Of a DNA stretch of 64,000 bases, positions 42,547-52,035 are shown in pieces (position 1 is the first letter of the stretch; each line of letters opens with the position of its first letter). Origin of the DNA: Pollutimonas sp963712655 (GTDB taxonomy: Bacteria; Pseudomonadota; Gammaproteobacteria; Burkholderiales; Burkholderiaceae_B); contig CAVQIT010000008.1 in NCBI GenBank assembly GCA_963712655.1, positions 434,001 through 498,000 of the forward strand. The letters are read 5' to 3'. The translations under genes were made by a program, and so were the position numbers. The notes under the pieces were generated by a model. It worked only from the letters and a program-made list of their open reading frames with translations, searched no databases and was not told the DNA's origin.

Positions 42547-44223
42547 ATGACGCAGTTTGCACAAATCGAAATCGTCGCCAGTGCTTTGGAAGCCGCGACC
42601 AGCGAGATGTTGGCGAGCCTGATTCGCACCGCATATTCCCCCAACATCAAAGAACGGAAGGACTGTTCGACAGCGATATGCGATATGCAAGGACGTGCGC
42701 TATCGCTTGCGGCGAGCGCTCCGGCACATCTGGGCTCAACGCTGCGTCTGGTGCCTCAGATCCTTCAGCGATTCCCGCTGGCAACGCTGCGTCCAGGCGA
42801 CGCCTTCCTTGCCAACGATCCTTACATCGTTGGGGTAACGCATTTGAACGACTGCACCGTCGCCTGCCCCATCTTCCATGGCGGCAAGGCGGTCGGCTTC
42901 GCCGTAGCGGTAGCGCATCATTCGGACGTGGGCGGACGTGTTCCTGGCAGCGAAGCCGGCGACTCGGTAAGCATCTACCAAGAAGGCATACGCATACCGC
43001 CAGTGCAGATTTTCGCCGCGGGCTGTCCGCGCGAAGACATCATTGAACTGTTCATGCTCAACTCGCGCACGCCCCATTTCTCTCGCGGCGACCTGATGGC
43101 GCAGTTGGCCGCGGCGGAACGCGGCAGCCGGAGATTGATTGAGATCTATGCCCGCATTGGCGCGGACAGTGCCGAACATGCTATCGAAACGATGCTCAAC
43201 GCCACAGAACTGCGCGTCCGCAGCAACATCGAACGAGTCTTGATGCCTGGCACCTATCACGGCGAAGACTGGCTCGATGAAGACGGCGTATCAGACCGGC
43301 CCGTAAAGCTTGCGGTGACCGTTACCGTCGAAAAAAGCCAGGTCATTGTTGATTTTTCCGGTTGCGAAAGCCAGATAGCCAGCGGAAAAAATGTGCCTTT
43401 GCCGCACACTCTGGCAACGGTGTACTTCGTACTGAAGATGTTCGTGGATCCGCAGGTGCCCATTAATGAGGGGCTGTTTCGCACCGTCAAGGTGATCGCG
43501 CCCGAGGCAAGCATTGTGAATCCGGTTGCGCCGGCCGCGGTAAGTTCGCGATTCATGACGTCGCAGATTCTGGCCGACGCGCTGGTGCAGGCCTTTGGCC
43601 AGGCATGTCCGGAAAAAGTCATGGCCGCGGGCGGACCCATGCAGGGAATGATCCTGTCCGGGCTCAATCCGGCAACCGGCACCTACTTCATCAGTTACGA
43701 GAACTACTCAGGCGGCCAGGGAGCCTCTTGTGTTCAAGATGGAATGGATGCGGTGCATATACATATGACCAACACGTCCAACTTGCCCATCGAATCGACC
43801 GAGACGGAGTTTCCGGTTCGCATCGAACGCTACGAACTGCGCACCGACTCCGCCGGCGCGGGTGAGCACCGTGGTGGATTGGGTGTGCGCCGCGATATCC
43901 GGATTCTTGGCCAGAAAATGACGGTATCGCTGCGCAGCGCACGCCAGAAATTTGGCGCCAAGGGCATTTGCGGTGGCGGAGACGGAGCGCTGGGCGCATT
44001 CATCCTGAACCCCGATACGCCTCATTCTGTTCGATTGCCATCGACCTCGTCCACCACCGCTCTGGGCCATGGCGATGTGCTTCGTATCGAAACCCCGGGA
44101 GGCGGTGGCTACGGTGCGCCCCCGCAGCGGAAACGCGCCAAAGTACAGCAGGACGAACAAGAGCAGAAAGTGAGTGCCGAGACGGCATCGCGGCTCTATG
44201 GCAACACAAAAATAGTTCCATGA
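42547..44223 (+). CDS. hyuB: hydantoinase B / oxoprolinase family protein
   Basis: A 558-residue HyuB-family subunit with EIVASALEAATSEMLASLI at the N-terminus, CSTAICDMQGRALS, LANDPYIVGVTHLND, AHHSDVGGRVPGSEA and the C-terminal ETPGGGGYGAP. It would form the catalytic complex with the HyuA just upstream. This pair and the one at 6.7-10.5 kb are diverged from each other and are unlikely to be a recent duplication. An ATG overlapping its stop (44220) is a possible but weaker start for the next gene. Confidence 0.92.
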   Translation: MTQFAQIEIVASALEAATSEMLASLIRTAYSPNIKERKDCSTAICDMQGRALSLAASAPAHLGSTLRLVPQILQRFPLATLRPGDAFLANDPYIVGVTHLNDCTVACPIFHGGKAVGFAVAVAHHSDVGGRVPGSEAGDSVSIYQEGIRIPPVQIFAAGCPREDIIELFMLNSRTPHFSRGDLMAQLAAAERGSRRLIEIYARIGADSAEHAIETMLNATELRVRSNIERVLMPGTYHGEDWLDEDGVSDRPVKLAVTVTVEKSQVIVDFSGCESQIASGKNVPLPHTLATVYFVLKMFVDPQVPINEGLFRTVKVIAPEASIVNPVAPAAVSSRFMTSQILADALVQAFGQACPEKVMAAGGPMQGMILSGLNPATGTYFISYENYSGGQGASCVQDGMDAVHIHMTNTSNLPIESTETEFPVRIERYELRTDSAGAGEHRGGLGVRRDIRILGQKMTVSLRSARQKFGAKGICGGGDGALGAFILNPDTPHSVRLPSTSSTTALGHGDVLRIETPGGGGYGAPPQRKRAKVQQDEQEQKVSAETASRLYGNTKIVP

Positions 44224-44270
44224 CACTGGACTCATACGAGCCTCGGTTTACTCTCTCAATAGGGAAAATA

Positions 44271-45272
44271 ATGAAAAAGCATACCCGTTCACGTATAGGA
44301 AAAATCCGACAATTCGCCGCAGCCGCGGCAGCCATGCTCGCCGTATCAATAAGCGTCCAAGCGGCGGAAAAAACCGCTTTCCCCGAGCGGCCCGTCCATA
44401 TCATCGTGCCCTACTCACCCGGCGGAACGACAGATTGGGCCGCTCGTCAGGTCAGCAACATTCTAAGCCAGATGAGCGGCGCGTCTTTCGTGGTCGAAAA
44501 CAAGCCAGGCGCCGCCGGACGTATCGGCACGGGAATGGTCGCAACAGCGAAACCCGATGGGTATACGCTGCTGACGAACGACACGTCGTACGCCATGCTT
44601 CCCAGCATCTACAACGAGTTGTCCTGGGACCACGCCCGGGACCTTGTCGCCGTGAATGCCATAGCACGCACACCCGTCGTCCTGGTTGTGCCCATGAACT
44701 CGCCATTCAAGACCGTAGAGGAATTGGTAGGCTACGCCAAGAAAAACCCGGGCAAGCTCAACTTCGCCTCATCGGGACCAGGAAGCTCCACTCACCTGGC
44801 AGCGGAATTGTTTTTGCAGCGCAACAACATTGAGTTGACCCATATTCCTTACAAAGGATCGGGCGATGCCTTTGTCGCGACGATAGGCGAACAAGTCGAC
44901 TTATTCATTACCGCGCTTCCAACAGCAGTGCCGCACGTGACTGGAAAAAAACTGCGGGCGCTGGCCGTATCGGGCGAACAACGTTTTCCGGCGCTGCCCG
45001 CCGTGCCTACATTCGCGGAGGCGGGCGTGCCCGATTTCAATATCACCAATTGGTTCGGAATCGCCGCTCCAAAGAATACGCCAACCGAAGTGCTCGATAA
45101 GCTTGATGAGTTGATTGCCAAGGCGGTTGCCACACCGGCCATTCAGAAGAACTTCAACGCGATGGGTGCTGAAGCGTGGGCGCCCGGACGCGAAAAATTC
45201 GCCAGCTTCATCAAGCAAGAAACGAATACCTGGCGAGAAGTAAGCCGGAAAGCCGGCATTAAACCCCAGTAA
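44271..45272 (+). CDS. Bug/TctC family binding protein
   Basis: A 333-residue periplasmic binding protein with a long, positively charged signal peptide (MKKHTRSRIGKIRQF, cleavage near VQA). It shows VHIIVPYSPGGTTDWAARQV, KPDGYTLLTNDTS, LTHIPYKGSGDAFVATIGE and LPAVPTFAEAG. The ATG at 44271 follows AGGGA and gives a normal signal peptide; an ATG at 44220 overlaps hyuB. It is followed by a second Bug gene, so the cluster may take up two ligands or use one paralogue as a sensor. Confidence 0.93.
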   Translation: MKKHTRSRIGKIRQFAAAAAAMLAVSISVQAAEKTAFPERPVHIIVPYSPGGTTDWAARQVSNILSQMSGASFVVENKPGAAGRIGTGMVATAKPDGYTLLTNDTSYAMLPSIYNELSWDHARDLVAVNAIARTPVVLVVPMNSPFKTVEELVGYAKKNPGKLNFASSGPGSSTHLAAELFLQRNNIELTHIPYKGSGDAFVATIGEQVDLFITALPTAVPHVTGKKLRALAVSGEQRFPALPAVPTFAEAGVPDFNITNWFGIAAPKNTPTEVLDKLDELIAKAVATPAIQKNFNAMGAEAWAPGREKFASFIKQETNTWREVSRKAGIKPQ

Positions 45273-45346
45273 GCATCACGCTGGGGCGCACACCCCTTTT
45301 CCTGAACGCTACACCAACGCCGCACCTTACATTCAAAGGGAATCCC

Positions 45347-46345
45347 ATGTTCGACACTTTGTTCTCGCGACTAGGCCAAGCCTGCAAACTCAGTACGTTG
45401 GCATTTATAACGATAGGCGGCGCGGTAGCTGTCTCGCCCAGCCAGGCCAACGACTATCCCACGCGACCTATTCAGGTCGTTATCCCCAACCCGCCAGGCG
45501 GCGGCACAGATACACTGGGCCGATTGATTCTAAACGCTACCACGAAGAAAACCGGCTGGAATCTTGTGGCGGTAAACAAGCCCGGAGCCGGAGGCGCCAT
45601 CGGCCTGGACTTGACGGCGCGATCCGCTCCGGATGGCTATACGATCGCACTGGGTGAAACGAGCAATCTTGCCGTGAACCCGTCGTTGTACAAGAAACTG
45701 AGCTACAACCCTTCGAAGGATTTTTCCCCCGTCCTTCTTGTGGGCACAGTGCCGCTGGTTATGATTGTGCCGGGCAATAGCCCATATAAAGCAGCTGCCG
45801 AATTTATCGCCGCGGCCAAAACCAAGGAATTGGTCATGGGCTCGGCCGGCAACGGTACGGTCGGACATCTTGCGGGCGCCATGATGGAGCAGGCTACCCA
45901 AACAAAACTGCTGCATGTGCCATACAAAGGCGCGGCCGCGGCGCTGAATGATCTGATCGGCGGGCGCGTTTCGGTTTTTTTCGGCTCGTACCCATCCGTT
46001 CGCAATCAAATCGAATCGGGAAAGGTACGGGCCTTGGCGGTCACATCGGCCGAGAGATTGGCCGCACTGCCCAATGTTCCTACTTTAAAGGAGTCCGGGC
46101 TTGAAAACTTCGATGCTGTAGTGTGGTATGGTTTTGTCGCGCCAGCCAAGACAGGAGCCGCTCAAGTCGAAGCGCTGGCCAAAGGCATCAACGAAACTCT
46201 CGCAACCGAGGAAATGCGAAACCGCCTAGCCAGCGATGGCATGAAAGTCGATATGCGCACGGGTAAAGAGTTCGGGGCATTTATCGCCCAAGAGCAGAAA
46301 AAATGGGGCGATGTCGTCAAGTCGGCCAAGGTGCAGATCGACTAG
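45347..46345 (+). CDS. Bug/TctC family binding protein
   Basis: A 332-residue periplasmic binding protein with a signal peptide ending near PSQA (residues 31-34). It shows IQVVIPNPPGGGTDTLGRLI (proline instead of the usual Phe/Tyr-Ala), SAPDGYTIALGETS, LLHVPYKGAAAALNDLIGG and LPNVPTLKESG. It follows the other Bug gene by 74 bp and is the last member of the plus-strand cluster before a strong hairpin and the GntR gene. Confidence 0.93.
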   Translation: MFDTLFSRLGQACKLSTLAFITIGGAVAVSPSQANDYPTRPIQVVIPNPPGGGTDTLGRLILNATTKKTGWNLVAVNKPGAGGAIGLDLTARSAPDGYTIALGETSNLAVNPSLYKKLSYNPSKDFSPVLLVGTVPLVMIVPGNSPYKAAAEFIAAAKTKELVMGSAGNGTVGHLAGAMMEQATQTKLLHVPYKGAAAALNDLIGGRVSVFFGSYPSVRNQIESGKVRALAVTSAERLAALPNVPTLKESGLENFDAVVWYGFVAPAKTGAAQVEALAKGINETLATEEMRNRLASDGMKVDMRTGKEFGAFIAQEQKKWGDVVKSAKVQID

Positions 46346-46355
46346 CTTTTCAAAC

Positions 46356-46398
46356 CGTGGCGCCGCGCACAGGCAATGGGCCTGCGCATGGCGCCACG
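46356..46398 (+). terminator. strong hairpin after the second Bug gene
   Basis: CGTGGCGCC (46356-46364) pairs with GGCGCCACG (46390-46398), and inside them CAGGC (46370-46374) pairs with GCCTG (46380-46384) around an AATGG loop. It starts 11 bases after the Bug stop. No T-run follows, so it is not a standard intrinsic terminator; it could end or stabilise the transcript, or attenuate reading into the GntR gene. Confidence 0.45.
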
Positions 46399-46463
46399 AA
46401 TCATGCAACAAACCGCGTTGTCCGGCTCGCCCTTAAAGCGGCACGCGGATACAACAGGTCACT

Positions 46464-47246
46464 ATGCCCAGCTATAAAAGAACGAAATCCTTTAATCCTT
46501 TTCCAAAATATCTCCAGTTACGAGAAATTCTGCGCAAGCGCATGTTCACCGAGTATGAAGTCGGCGGACGCTTGCCATCTGAGCAGGCCCTTTGCGCAGA
46601 ATTTGGTATCTCTCGCGAGACCGTTCGCGAAGCGCTGCGCGAATTCGAAACAGACGGCATTATCGAACGACACCGTGCCCAAGGGACTTTTCTTATTCGC
46701 AAACCCGACGTCGCCATCGATTCTCGGTTGACAGGCCATACCGAAGATTTCAGCGCCCTGCACTTGAATACCCACGCAAAAGTCATTACCGCGGAAGCGG
46801 TATCCGCGCCCAAGGAAGCCGCGCATTTAAAGGACACCGATCAGCAGGTTTTCTTTATACGGCGGCTGCGCTACTTTGACGGCATCCCACTGGCCGTGCA
46901 CGATGCCTTCCTCACGCATAGCGTCGGGCAACAGTTGAAAAGCCTGGACCTAAGCAAAACCTCGATTGTGCGCGAGATCGAAGAAACGCTCGCTATCCCT
47001 TGTCGCGAAGAGCGGGCGCAAATTGAAGCGGCATTAGCCGGCAAGGAAATGGCCAAAGAACTGGAGGTTCAAGTAGGCGCGCCGCTGCTGCTCCTGATCA
47101 GGCATTTCGTAACAGAGCAGGGAGAACCGCTGATCTTGTTCAAATCGTATTATCGGTCAGATCGGTACTATTACACGCTGAACCTCTCTGATCGTCACTC
47201 TACTGCTTCCAACCGTCGCGCAAAGAGTGCGGCCCACCAAGCTTGA
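46464..47246 (+). CDS. GntR family transcriptional regulator (HutC/UTRA type)
   Basis: A 260-residue GntR regulator of the HutC subfamily. The winged helix is at 20-78 (GGRLPSEQALCAEFGISRET, VREALREFETDGIIERHRAQ, then GTFL), and a UTRA ligand-binding domain follows (VFFIRRLRYFDGIPLAVHDA). It lies just after the CoA-transferase/HyuAB/Bug cluster and converges on the minus-strand block. It is the nearest local regulator for the 37.7-46.3 kb cluster. Confidence 0.92.
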   Translation: MPSYKRTKSFNPFPKYLQLREILRKRMFTEYEVGGRLPSEQALCAEFGISRETVREALREFETDGIIERHRAQGTFLIRKPDVAIDSRLTGHTEDFSALHLNTHAKVITAEAVSAPKEAAHLKDTDQQVFFIRRLRYFDGIPLAVHDAFLTHSVGQQLKSLDLSKTSIVREIEETLAIPCREERAQIEAALAGKEMAKELEVQVGAPLLLLIRHFVTEQGEPLILFKSYYRSDRYYYTLNLSDRHSTASNRRAKSAAHQA

Positions 47247-47286
47247 TGTCTATAAGGGCTTTTACTGGAGCGCAGGATGGGTTTGA

Positions 47287-48099
47287 CTATATTGCGCTTT
47301 TATCCGGCCATTGATACAAAGCCGGGCCTTTTCCCATGAATCGTACTGCCGCTTCCTTGTGAAACGAAGTGGAACGCGCGATTCCCTGGCCGGCCGCTTC
47401 CAGTTCCAACATCGTATTCAGGTCGCTGTTCAGGGACGCATTGAATATACGTTTCGTCAGGCTCAGCGCAGTAAGGGGGAGCCTGCTCATGCTCGACGCA
47501 AGCGCCTGTGCCCGCTGGTCTATCACGCCTTCCAGCTGCACTTCAAACACTATTCCCATCGCCCTGGCTTCCTCGGCGTCAAATTCTCTTGTCGAGAACG
47601 CCAGCTCCTTGGCGCGTTGCAAGCCCACGATACGGGGGAGAGTATAAAAAACGCCACAGTCAGGGATCGCCCCCAGCCTCAGAAACGATAAGCAGAACCG
47701 GGCGCGCGGCGAGGCCAGGATAATATCCCCCGTCAACGCAAGGCCGAAGCCGGCTCCATAGGCGGGCCCGTCGACCACCGAAATAATCGGCCGGTCGAGG
47801 TTAAGCAGATCAGAGATCAATATCTGCAGATCGAGCATCCGGTCGCGCGCCTGTTCAGCCATCGTATCGGCCGCCATGGTGCTGATATCTCCACCCGCGC
47901 AGAATGCGCCGCCGGCGCCCCCGATTACTAGTACTTTGACGCTGCGATCCCTGCGGATTGCGGCCACGATCCCCTTCAATTCCTCCCGCATCGTCATGTC
48001 CAGCGCATTTTTCTGTGCCGGCCGGTTAAGAGTCAGTGTGGCCACATTTTCGATAATGGAATATGTGACCGCCCGATACTCATGCTTGTTTCCCTGCAT
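47287..48099 (-). CDS. enoyl-CoA hydratase/isomerase family protein
   Basis: A 270-residue crotonase-fold protein. The oxyanion segments are GGAFCAGGDISTMA and VDGPAYGAGFGLALTGDIIL. LGAIPDCGVFYTLPRIVG has Asp where many isomerases carry their single acid, and the first hydratase Glu is replaced (FCLSFLRLG), so an isomerase of the PaaG/ECI type is at least as likely as a hydratase. Last gene of the minus-strand block that begins at 55480. Confidence 0.9.
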   Translation of the reverse strand: MQGNKHEYRAVTYSIIENVATLTLNRPAQKNALDMTMREELKGIVAAIRRDRSVKVLVIGGAGGAFCAGGDISTMAADTMAEQARDRMLDLQILISDLLNLDRPIISVVDGPAYGAGFGLALTGDIILASPRARFCLSFLRLGAIPDCGVFYTLPRIVGLQRAKELAFSTREFDAEEARAMGIVFEVQLEGVIDQRAQALASSMSRLPLTALSLTKRIFNASLNSDLNTMLELEAAGQGIARSTSFHKEAAVRFMGKGPALYQWPDKSAI

Positions 48100-48135
48100 G
48101 TCGTCTCCCCTGACTATTGCGGTAGCCCGGCATCT

Positions 48136-49266
48136 TCACGCAATGGTGCCTTGTTGTCTCAAACGTTCAATCTGTGCCGGGGACCTTCCCAGTTCCAGCA
48201 ATAACGCCTCTGTGTGCAAACCCGCTTTGGGAATCGGCCCGGGTTTTCCTGGCGTTCGGCTAAGCCTTGGCGCAGAAGCCGGATGCACAATGCCGTCGGT
48301 TTCCACAAAACTGTTCCTGGCTTGATTATGTGGGTATGTCCGTGCCTCTTCGAAGTCGAGCACAGGAGCAAAACAAGCATCCGTACCTTCCAGAAGCGCA
48401 CACCACTGGTCCCGGGTTTTGCGAGCAATGATCGCCTCGAGCTTTGTGCGCAACACAGACCATTGCGATCGGTCCCATTGGGCTTTGAAATCGGAATCCA
48501 GGATGCCGCATCGATCGAGGAGCAGCGCGTAGAACTCTGGTTCGATTGAGCCTATCGATATGAATTTGCCATCCGCACAGGCATAGCAGCCATAAAAGGG
48601 CGCCCCCCCGTCCAGCATGTTGGCTTCTCGCTGAAGAGTCCATTTACCGTTCGCCAGCATGCCATGATAGGCCGTCGCTAATAAAGAAACCCCATCGCAA
48701 ATTGCCGCATCCACTATCTGGCCTTTGCCGCTTTTCTTGGCTTCAAGCAAGGCACATACGATGCCAAACGCCAGCATCATGCCACCGCCGCCAATATCGC
48801 CCAGCAGGTGCAAAGGCGGGGTGGGAGGCCTATCGGCATAGCCCATTGCGTGAAGCGCGCCCGTAATCGAGATGTAGTTCAGGTCATGGCCCGCGGCCCC
48901 GGACAGCGGTCCCGTTTGCCCCCAGCCTGTCATACGTCCATACACGAGCTTGGAATTGCGTTCGAGACAGACTTCGGGGCCCAGGCCCAACCGCTCCATC
49001 ACGCCTGGACGAAAGCCTTCGATCAGCGCATCGGACGCATCAATCAACTCCAGGATAATATCCGTAGCGCCCGGCTGTTTGATATCCAGCGCAATAGTAC
49101 GGCGCCCGCGGTCCACGATCGTCCCGCCGCCGCCCAGGAAGCCGGGCGTTTTACGGTCCACCCGGATGACCTCGGCGCCCATATCGGCGAGCATCATGGC
49201 ACAAAAAGGACCTGGCCCTATGCCCGCGATTTCCAAAACCTTCAATCCGTCCAATGGTCCAGCCAT
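48136..49266 (-). CDS. alpha-methylacyl-CoA racemase-type class III CoA-transferase family protein
   Basis: A 376-residue CaiB/BaiF-fold protein that matches the racemase branch: His127 in AGHDLNY, Asp157 in LLGDIGG and Glu242 in SIEPEFY correspond to His126, Asp156 and Glu241 of mycobacterial alpha-methylacyl-CoA racemase. The N-terminal LDGLKVLEIAGIGPGPFCAM is also typical. It would invert the alpha-methyl centre of branched acyl-CoA esters, implying that this block handles 2-methyl-branched substrates. It lies 24 bp after the IclR gene on the same strand. Confidence 0.9.
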   Translation of the reverse strand: MAGPLDGLKVLEIAGIGPGPFCAMMLADMGAEVIRVDRKTPGFLGGGGTIVDRGRRTIALDIKQPGATDIILELIDASDALIEGFRPGVMERLGLGPEVCLERNSKLVYGRMTGWGQTGPLSGAAGHDLNYISITGALHAMGYADRPPTPPLHLLGDIGGGGMMLAFGIVCALLEAKKSGKGQIVDAAICDGVSLLATAYHGMLANGKWTLQREANMLDGGAPFYGCYACADGKFISIGSIEPEFYALLLDRCGILDSDFKAQWDRSQWSVLRTKLEAIIARKTRDQWCALLEGTDACFAPVLDFEEARTYPHNQARNSFVETDGIVHPASAPRLSRTPGKPGPIPKAGLHTEALLLELGRSPAQIERLRQQGTIA

Positions 49267-49290
49267 GCGGCCGCCCTCCTCTGCGTGTTT

Positions 49291-50028
49291 CTAGATTTCG
49301 AAGAACTCGGTGCGCGCCTTGAGGATAATTTCGACGTTTGCATCGAAGTTCTTCTCCATCCGCGAGGTCGGTCCAACCAGCGACATGGCGGTCAGTTGGC
49401 CGCCGACGTACCCAGCAATGCCTATTGCGAAGACCCCTTCATTCCCTTCATCGCGGGTAAAGTAATACTTTTTCTCACGCCCCACGAGCAACTGCTCCTT
49501 TAGCTTTTCCTTATCTACAATGCTCTTGCTTGTCACAGCGGGCATTGCCAGCGTCTCGATCAGGGCGTCGCGTACGTTCTCGTCCATGGTGCCGAGCAAG
49601 GCCTTGCCCAAGGCCGAGGTATGAATATCGACCATCGTTCCGGGCTTGAGCACATAGCGCAGCGCGCGTGGGCTCTCCTGGCAAGCAAATATCTGTACTC
49701 GGTTGCCATCCAGATGCGCACACATGGACGACTCTCCCGACTGCCGGCTCAGGATTTCGAGTGCCTCGGAAGCAAAGATCTGCATGGGATCGGCCGCCGC
49801 GATGCCTTGCGCCACGTTCAGCAACCTGGCGGTGGGATGAAAGAAGCGTGTTTTTGGCGCCCGCAGCAGATAGCCGGCTTGCCTGAGCGTATACAACAGA
49901 TCAGAGCAACTGCTGTCTGCCAAACCCAAGAGGCGTGCCATTTCTGAGTTGCTCAATGGCCGGCGCTCCCTTGCATAGGTTTCGAACACTTGCAGTACAC
50001 GTTGTGCGGTCGGAAGAATTTGAGGCAT
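49291..50028 (-). CDS. IclR family transcriptional regulator
   Basis: A 245-residue IclR regulator with an N-terminal winged helix (PTAQRVLQVFETYA, LSNSEMARLLGLADSSCSDL) and the IclR effector domain (KPGTMVDIHTSALGKALLG, DEGNEGVFAIGIAGYVGG). It lies inside the minus-strand block between the acyl-CoA dehydrogenase and the racemase, 64 bp from the former, and probably regulates the block itself and perhaps the divergent promoter at 55.6 kb. Confidence 0.92.
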   Translation of the reverse strand: MPQILPTAQRVLQVFETYARERRPLSNSEMARLLGLADSSCSDLLYTLRQAGYLLRAPKTRFFHPTARLLNVAQGIAAADPMQIFASEALEILSRQSGESSMCAHLDGNRVQIFACQESPRALRYVLKPGTMVDIHTSALGKALLGTMDENVRDALIETLAMPAVTSKSIVDKEKLKEQLLVGREKKYYFTRDEGNEGVFAIGIAGYVGGQLTAMSLVGPTSRMEKNFDANVEIILKARTEFFEI

Positions 50029-50092
50029 AGAAGTCGGTAATTAAGTATGAAAATCGCTATTCTTAGGGAAATCCGTCCCAGGAGTATCAAGG

Positions 50093-51271
50093 TCACTTCA
50101 ACGCGGAGACACCCAGTACGCTTTGCCCTATCAACAAGGCCTGAATCTGATTGGTGCCTTCAGCAATACTCAAGTGCCTGGCGTCGCGATAATAGCGTTC
50201 GACTGGAAACAGCGTGGTATAGCCCGCCCCGCCGTGAACCTGCAAGGACAATTCCGCAACGCGAAGTACCGCATCGGTGGCATAGCGTTTCGCCATCGAG
50301 CATAGGAGTTGACTGTCCGCGGAACCCCGGTCAAGGGCGTCCGCAGCCTTGTAGCACAGCAAACGGGAGGTTTCGACCAGCGTGACCATATCCGCAATCA
50401 TATGCTGTACCAGTTGAAAGCTCGCAATGGATTTGCCGAACTGGACACGCTCCCCTGCATATCGAACGGCGGCCTGGCAGGCCGCCTCGGCGATGCCCAG
50501 AGCCGAAAACGCCACTACGCAGCGCCCAATGTTCAGGTATTTCTTGGCGAGCGAGAATCCTGAGCCCTGTCGGCCAATAAGGTTCCCATGTGGAATATCG
50601 ACATTGTCGAAGAGCAGCTCTCCTAGTGGGCAACTGTGCATTCCCATTTTAGGGATGGAGCTTGCTGAAAATCCGGGCATGCTCCGCTCGAACAAAAGGC
50701 AGGATACCCCAGGTTGCCCAGCTTCGTTTTCCGACTGTACAAACACAACACCCAGTTCGCAGACCGGCCCCAGGCTGATATACAGTTTGCGTCCATTGAT
50801 CCGCCAGCCGTCCTGGGTCCTGCTCGCTCGCGTTTCGATGTTTGCGGCGTCCGAACCGATGTTAGGCTCGCTCAAGGCGAAACTTGCCATGGCCTCGCCG
50901 CTCAAAATGCGAGGCAGGTATTTGTCCTTTAGCTCTTGTGAGCCCCCGTCCGCAAGTACGGATGCGGCAAGATTGCTGGTACTGACAATACTGCGTAGAG
51001 AAGGCCAGGTTCGTGCCGTTTCCGCAATCAGCATGCCGTAGGTGGTCATCGGAAGCGCGAACCCCCCGCTGGCTTCCGGCAGCATCCCACCCAGCAAACC
51101 GAAATCGCGCATTGCACGAACGATTTTCGTCGGTACCATGCGCGACTCCGCTTCGTATGCATCAACGAGCGGCGCGACCTCGGCCTTCAGATACCGGCGC
51201 AGGGCATCCTGAAGCTCGACCTGTTCGGCAGACAAGGAAAAATTCATAAAGGCATCGTGCGCGGCATTCAT
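50093..51271 (-). CDS. acyl-CoA dehydrogenase
   Basis: A 392-residue flavin acyl-CoA dehydrogenase. FALSEPNIGSDAANIETRA is the FAD/substrate segment and the C-terminal LSIAEGTNQIQALLIG carries the catalytic Glu in the usual short/medium-chain position. VHGGAGYTTLFPVERYYRDA is the flavin-binding block. Its ATG at 51271 overlaps the citryl-CoA-lyase-like stop by ATGA. It is the fifth gene of a run that begins with the SDR gene at 55480. Confidence 0.93.
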   Translation of the reverse strand: MNAAHDAFMNFSLSAEQVELQDALRRYLKAEVAPLVDAYEAESRMVPTKIVRAMRDFGLLGGMLPEASGGFALPMTTYGMLIAETARTWPSLRSIVSTSNLAASVLADGGSQELKDKYLPRILSGEAMASFALSEPNIGSDAANIETRASRTQDGWRINGRKLYISLGPVCELGVVFVQSENEAGQPGVSCLLFERSMPGFSASSIPKMGMHSCPLGELLFDNVDIPHGNLIGRQGSGFSLAKKYLNIGRCVVAFSALGIAEAACQAAVRYAGERVQFGKSIASFQLVQHMIADMVTLVETSRLLCYKAADALDRGSADSQLLCSMAKRYATDAVLRVAELSLQVHGGAGYTTLFPVERYYRDARHLSIAEGTNQIQALLIGQSVLGVSALK

Positions 51272-52035
51272 TGAGCCTCCTTCTCCGCCGCCAGGACAAG
51301 CTTCCACATATCCGGCGCGGTCGGTGCGCTGGCTTCTTCAATGATATGCGCGATCAGGCCCGCAGTGCGACCCACCAGGGCCAAGCCGCGAGCGGCCTTG
51401 GGATCGAGCCCCATATCGGCCGCGATAGCGCCCATCGCCCCGGCACCGTTGATTGGCAAGAACCGGCCAAACTCAGCTTGATTGACCGCGGCAATGGCAT
51501 CGAGCAATTTCCAGCATTTGCCATAGAAACCGTTCTCGGCGGAGACCGTCCGCAGAGCCTGCACCCGCGGATCGCCGTCGACGTGGATCGGATGACCGAC
51601 CCCGGCAATCTTTCTTTTCTCCGTAGCGAAACGGGTCAGCAGCTCCCGGGCATGCGCTTCAAACTCGCTTTCCGGGCTATCGTTTTCGAGGCCCGCGGTT
51701 TCATCGATCAGCATCTGCGCGACATTCTGGGTTACTCCAAGATACCTGTCGCCCGCACCCAGCAGGCCGGCCGCCACAGCGCCCTGCAGTGATTCGGGAG
51801 CGCCCAGGTATGTCAGGCGCCCCACCATGGAAATAGGCGTGAAGCCATGGTCGCACGACGTAACGAGGATCACGTTCATCATGCGTTTGAACTTTGGATC
51901 GGGATACTGGCCCAGGATGCAAAGACAGGCCATGTCGACAAAGTCCGCGTTGGGAATAATCTCGGTGGAAAGGTTCTTGCCTCGTACAAAAATATCCTTT
52001 GCCGTCGCATATCCAATGTTTGTGCTTATTGTCAT
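51268..52035 (-). CDS. citryl-CoA lyase / citrate synthase family protein
   Basis: A 255-residue protein of the citrate-synthase fold, shorter than true citrate synthase (about 430). HGFTPISMVGRLTYLGAPES and AGVGHPIHVDGDPRVQAL are the two conserved blocks, the second with the GHP His, and EEASAPTAPDMWKL ends the protein. Short homologues are annotated as citryl-CoA lyase and cleave or form 3-hydroxyacyl-CoA dicarboxylates. The ATG at 52035 overlaps the synthetase stop by ATGA; a longer in-frame start would run into that gene. Confidence 0.85.
   Translation of the reverse strand: MTISTNIGYATAKDIFVRGKNLSTEIIPNADFVDMACLCILGQYPDPKFKRMMNVILVTSCDHGFTPISMVGRLTYLGAPESLQGAVAAGLLGAGDRYLGVTQNVAQMLIDETAGLENDSPESEFEAHARELLTRFATEKRKIAGVGHPIHVDGDPRVQALRTVSAENGFYGKCWKLLDAIAAVNQAEFGRFLPINGAGAMGAIAADMGLDPKAARGLALVGRTAGLIAHIIEEASAPTAPDMWKLVLAAEKEAQ

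Noticed and set aside
43968..44270. Longer start for the Bug gene at 44271
   Set aside because: It would overlap hyuB by 256 bases and would bury the signal peptide.
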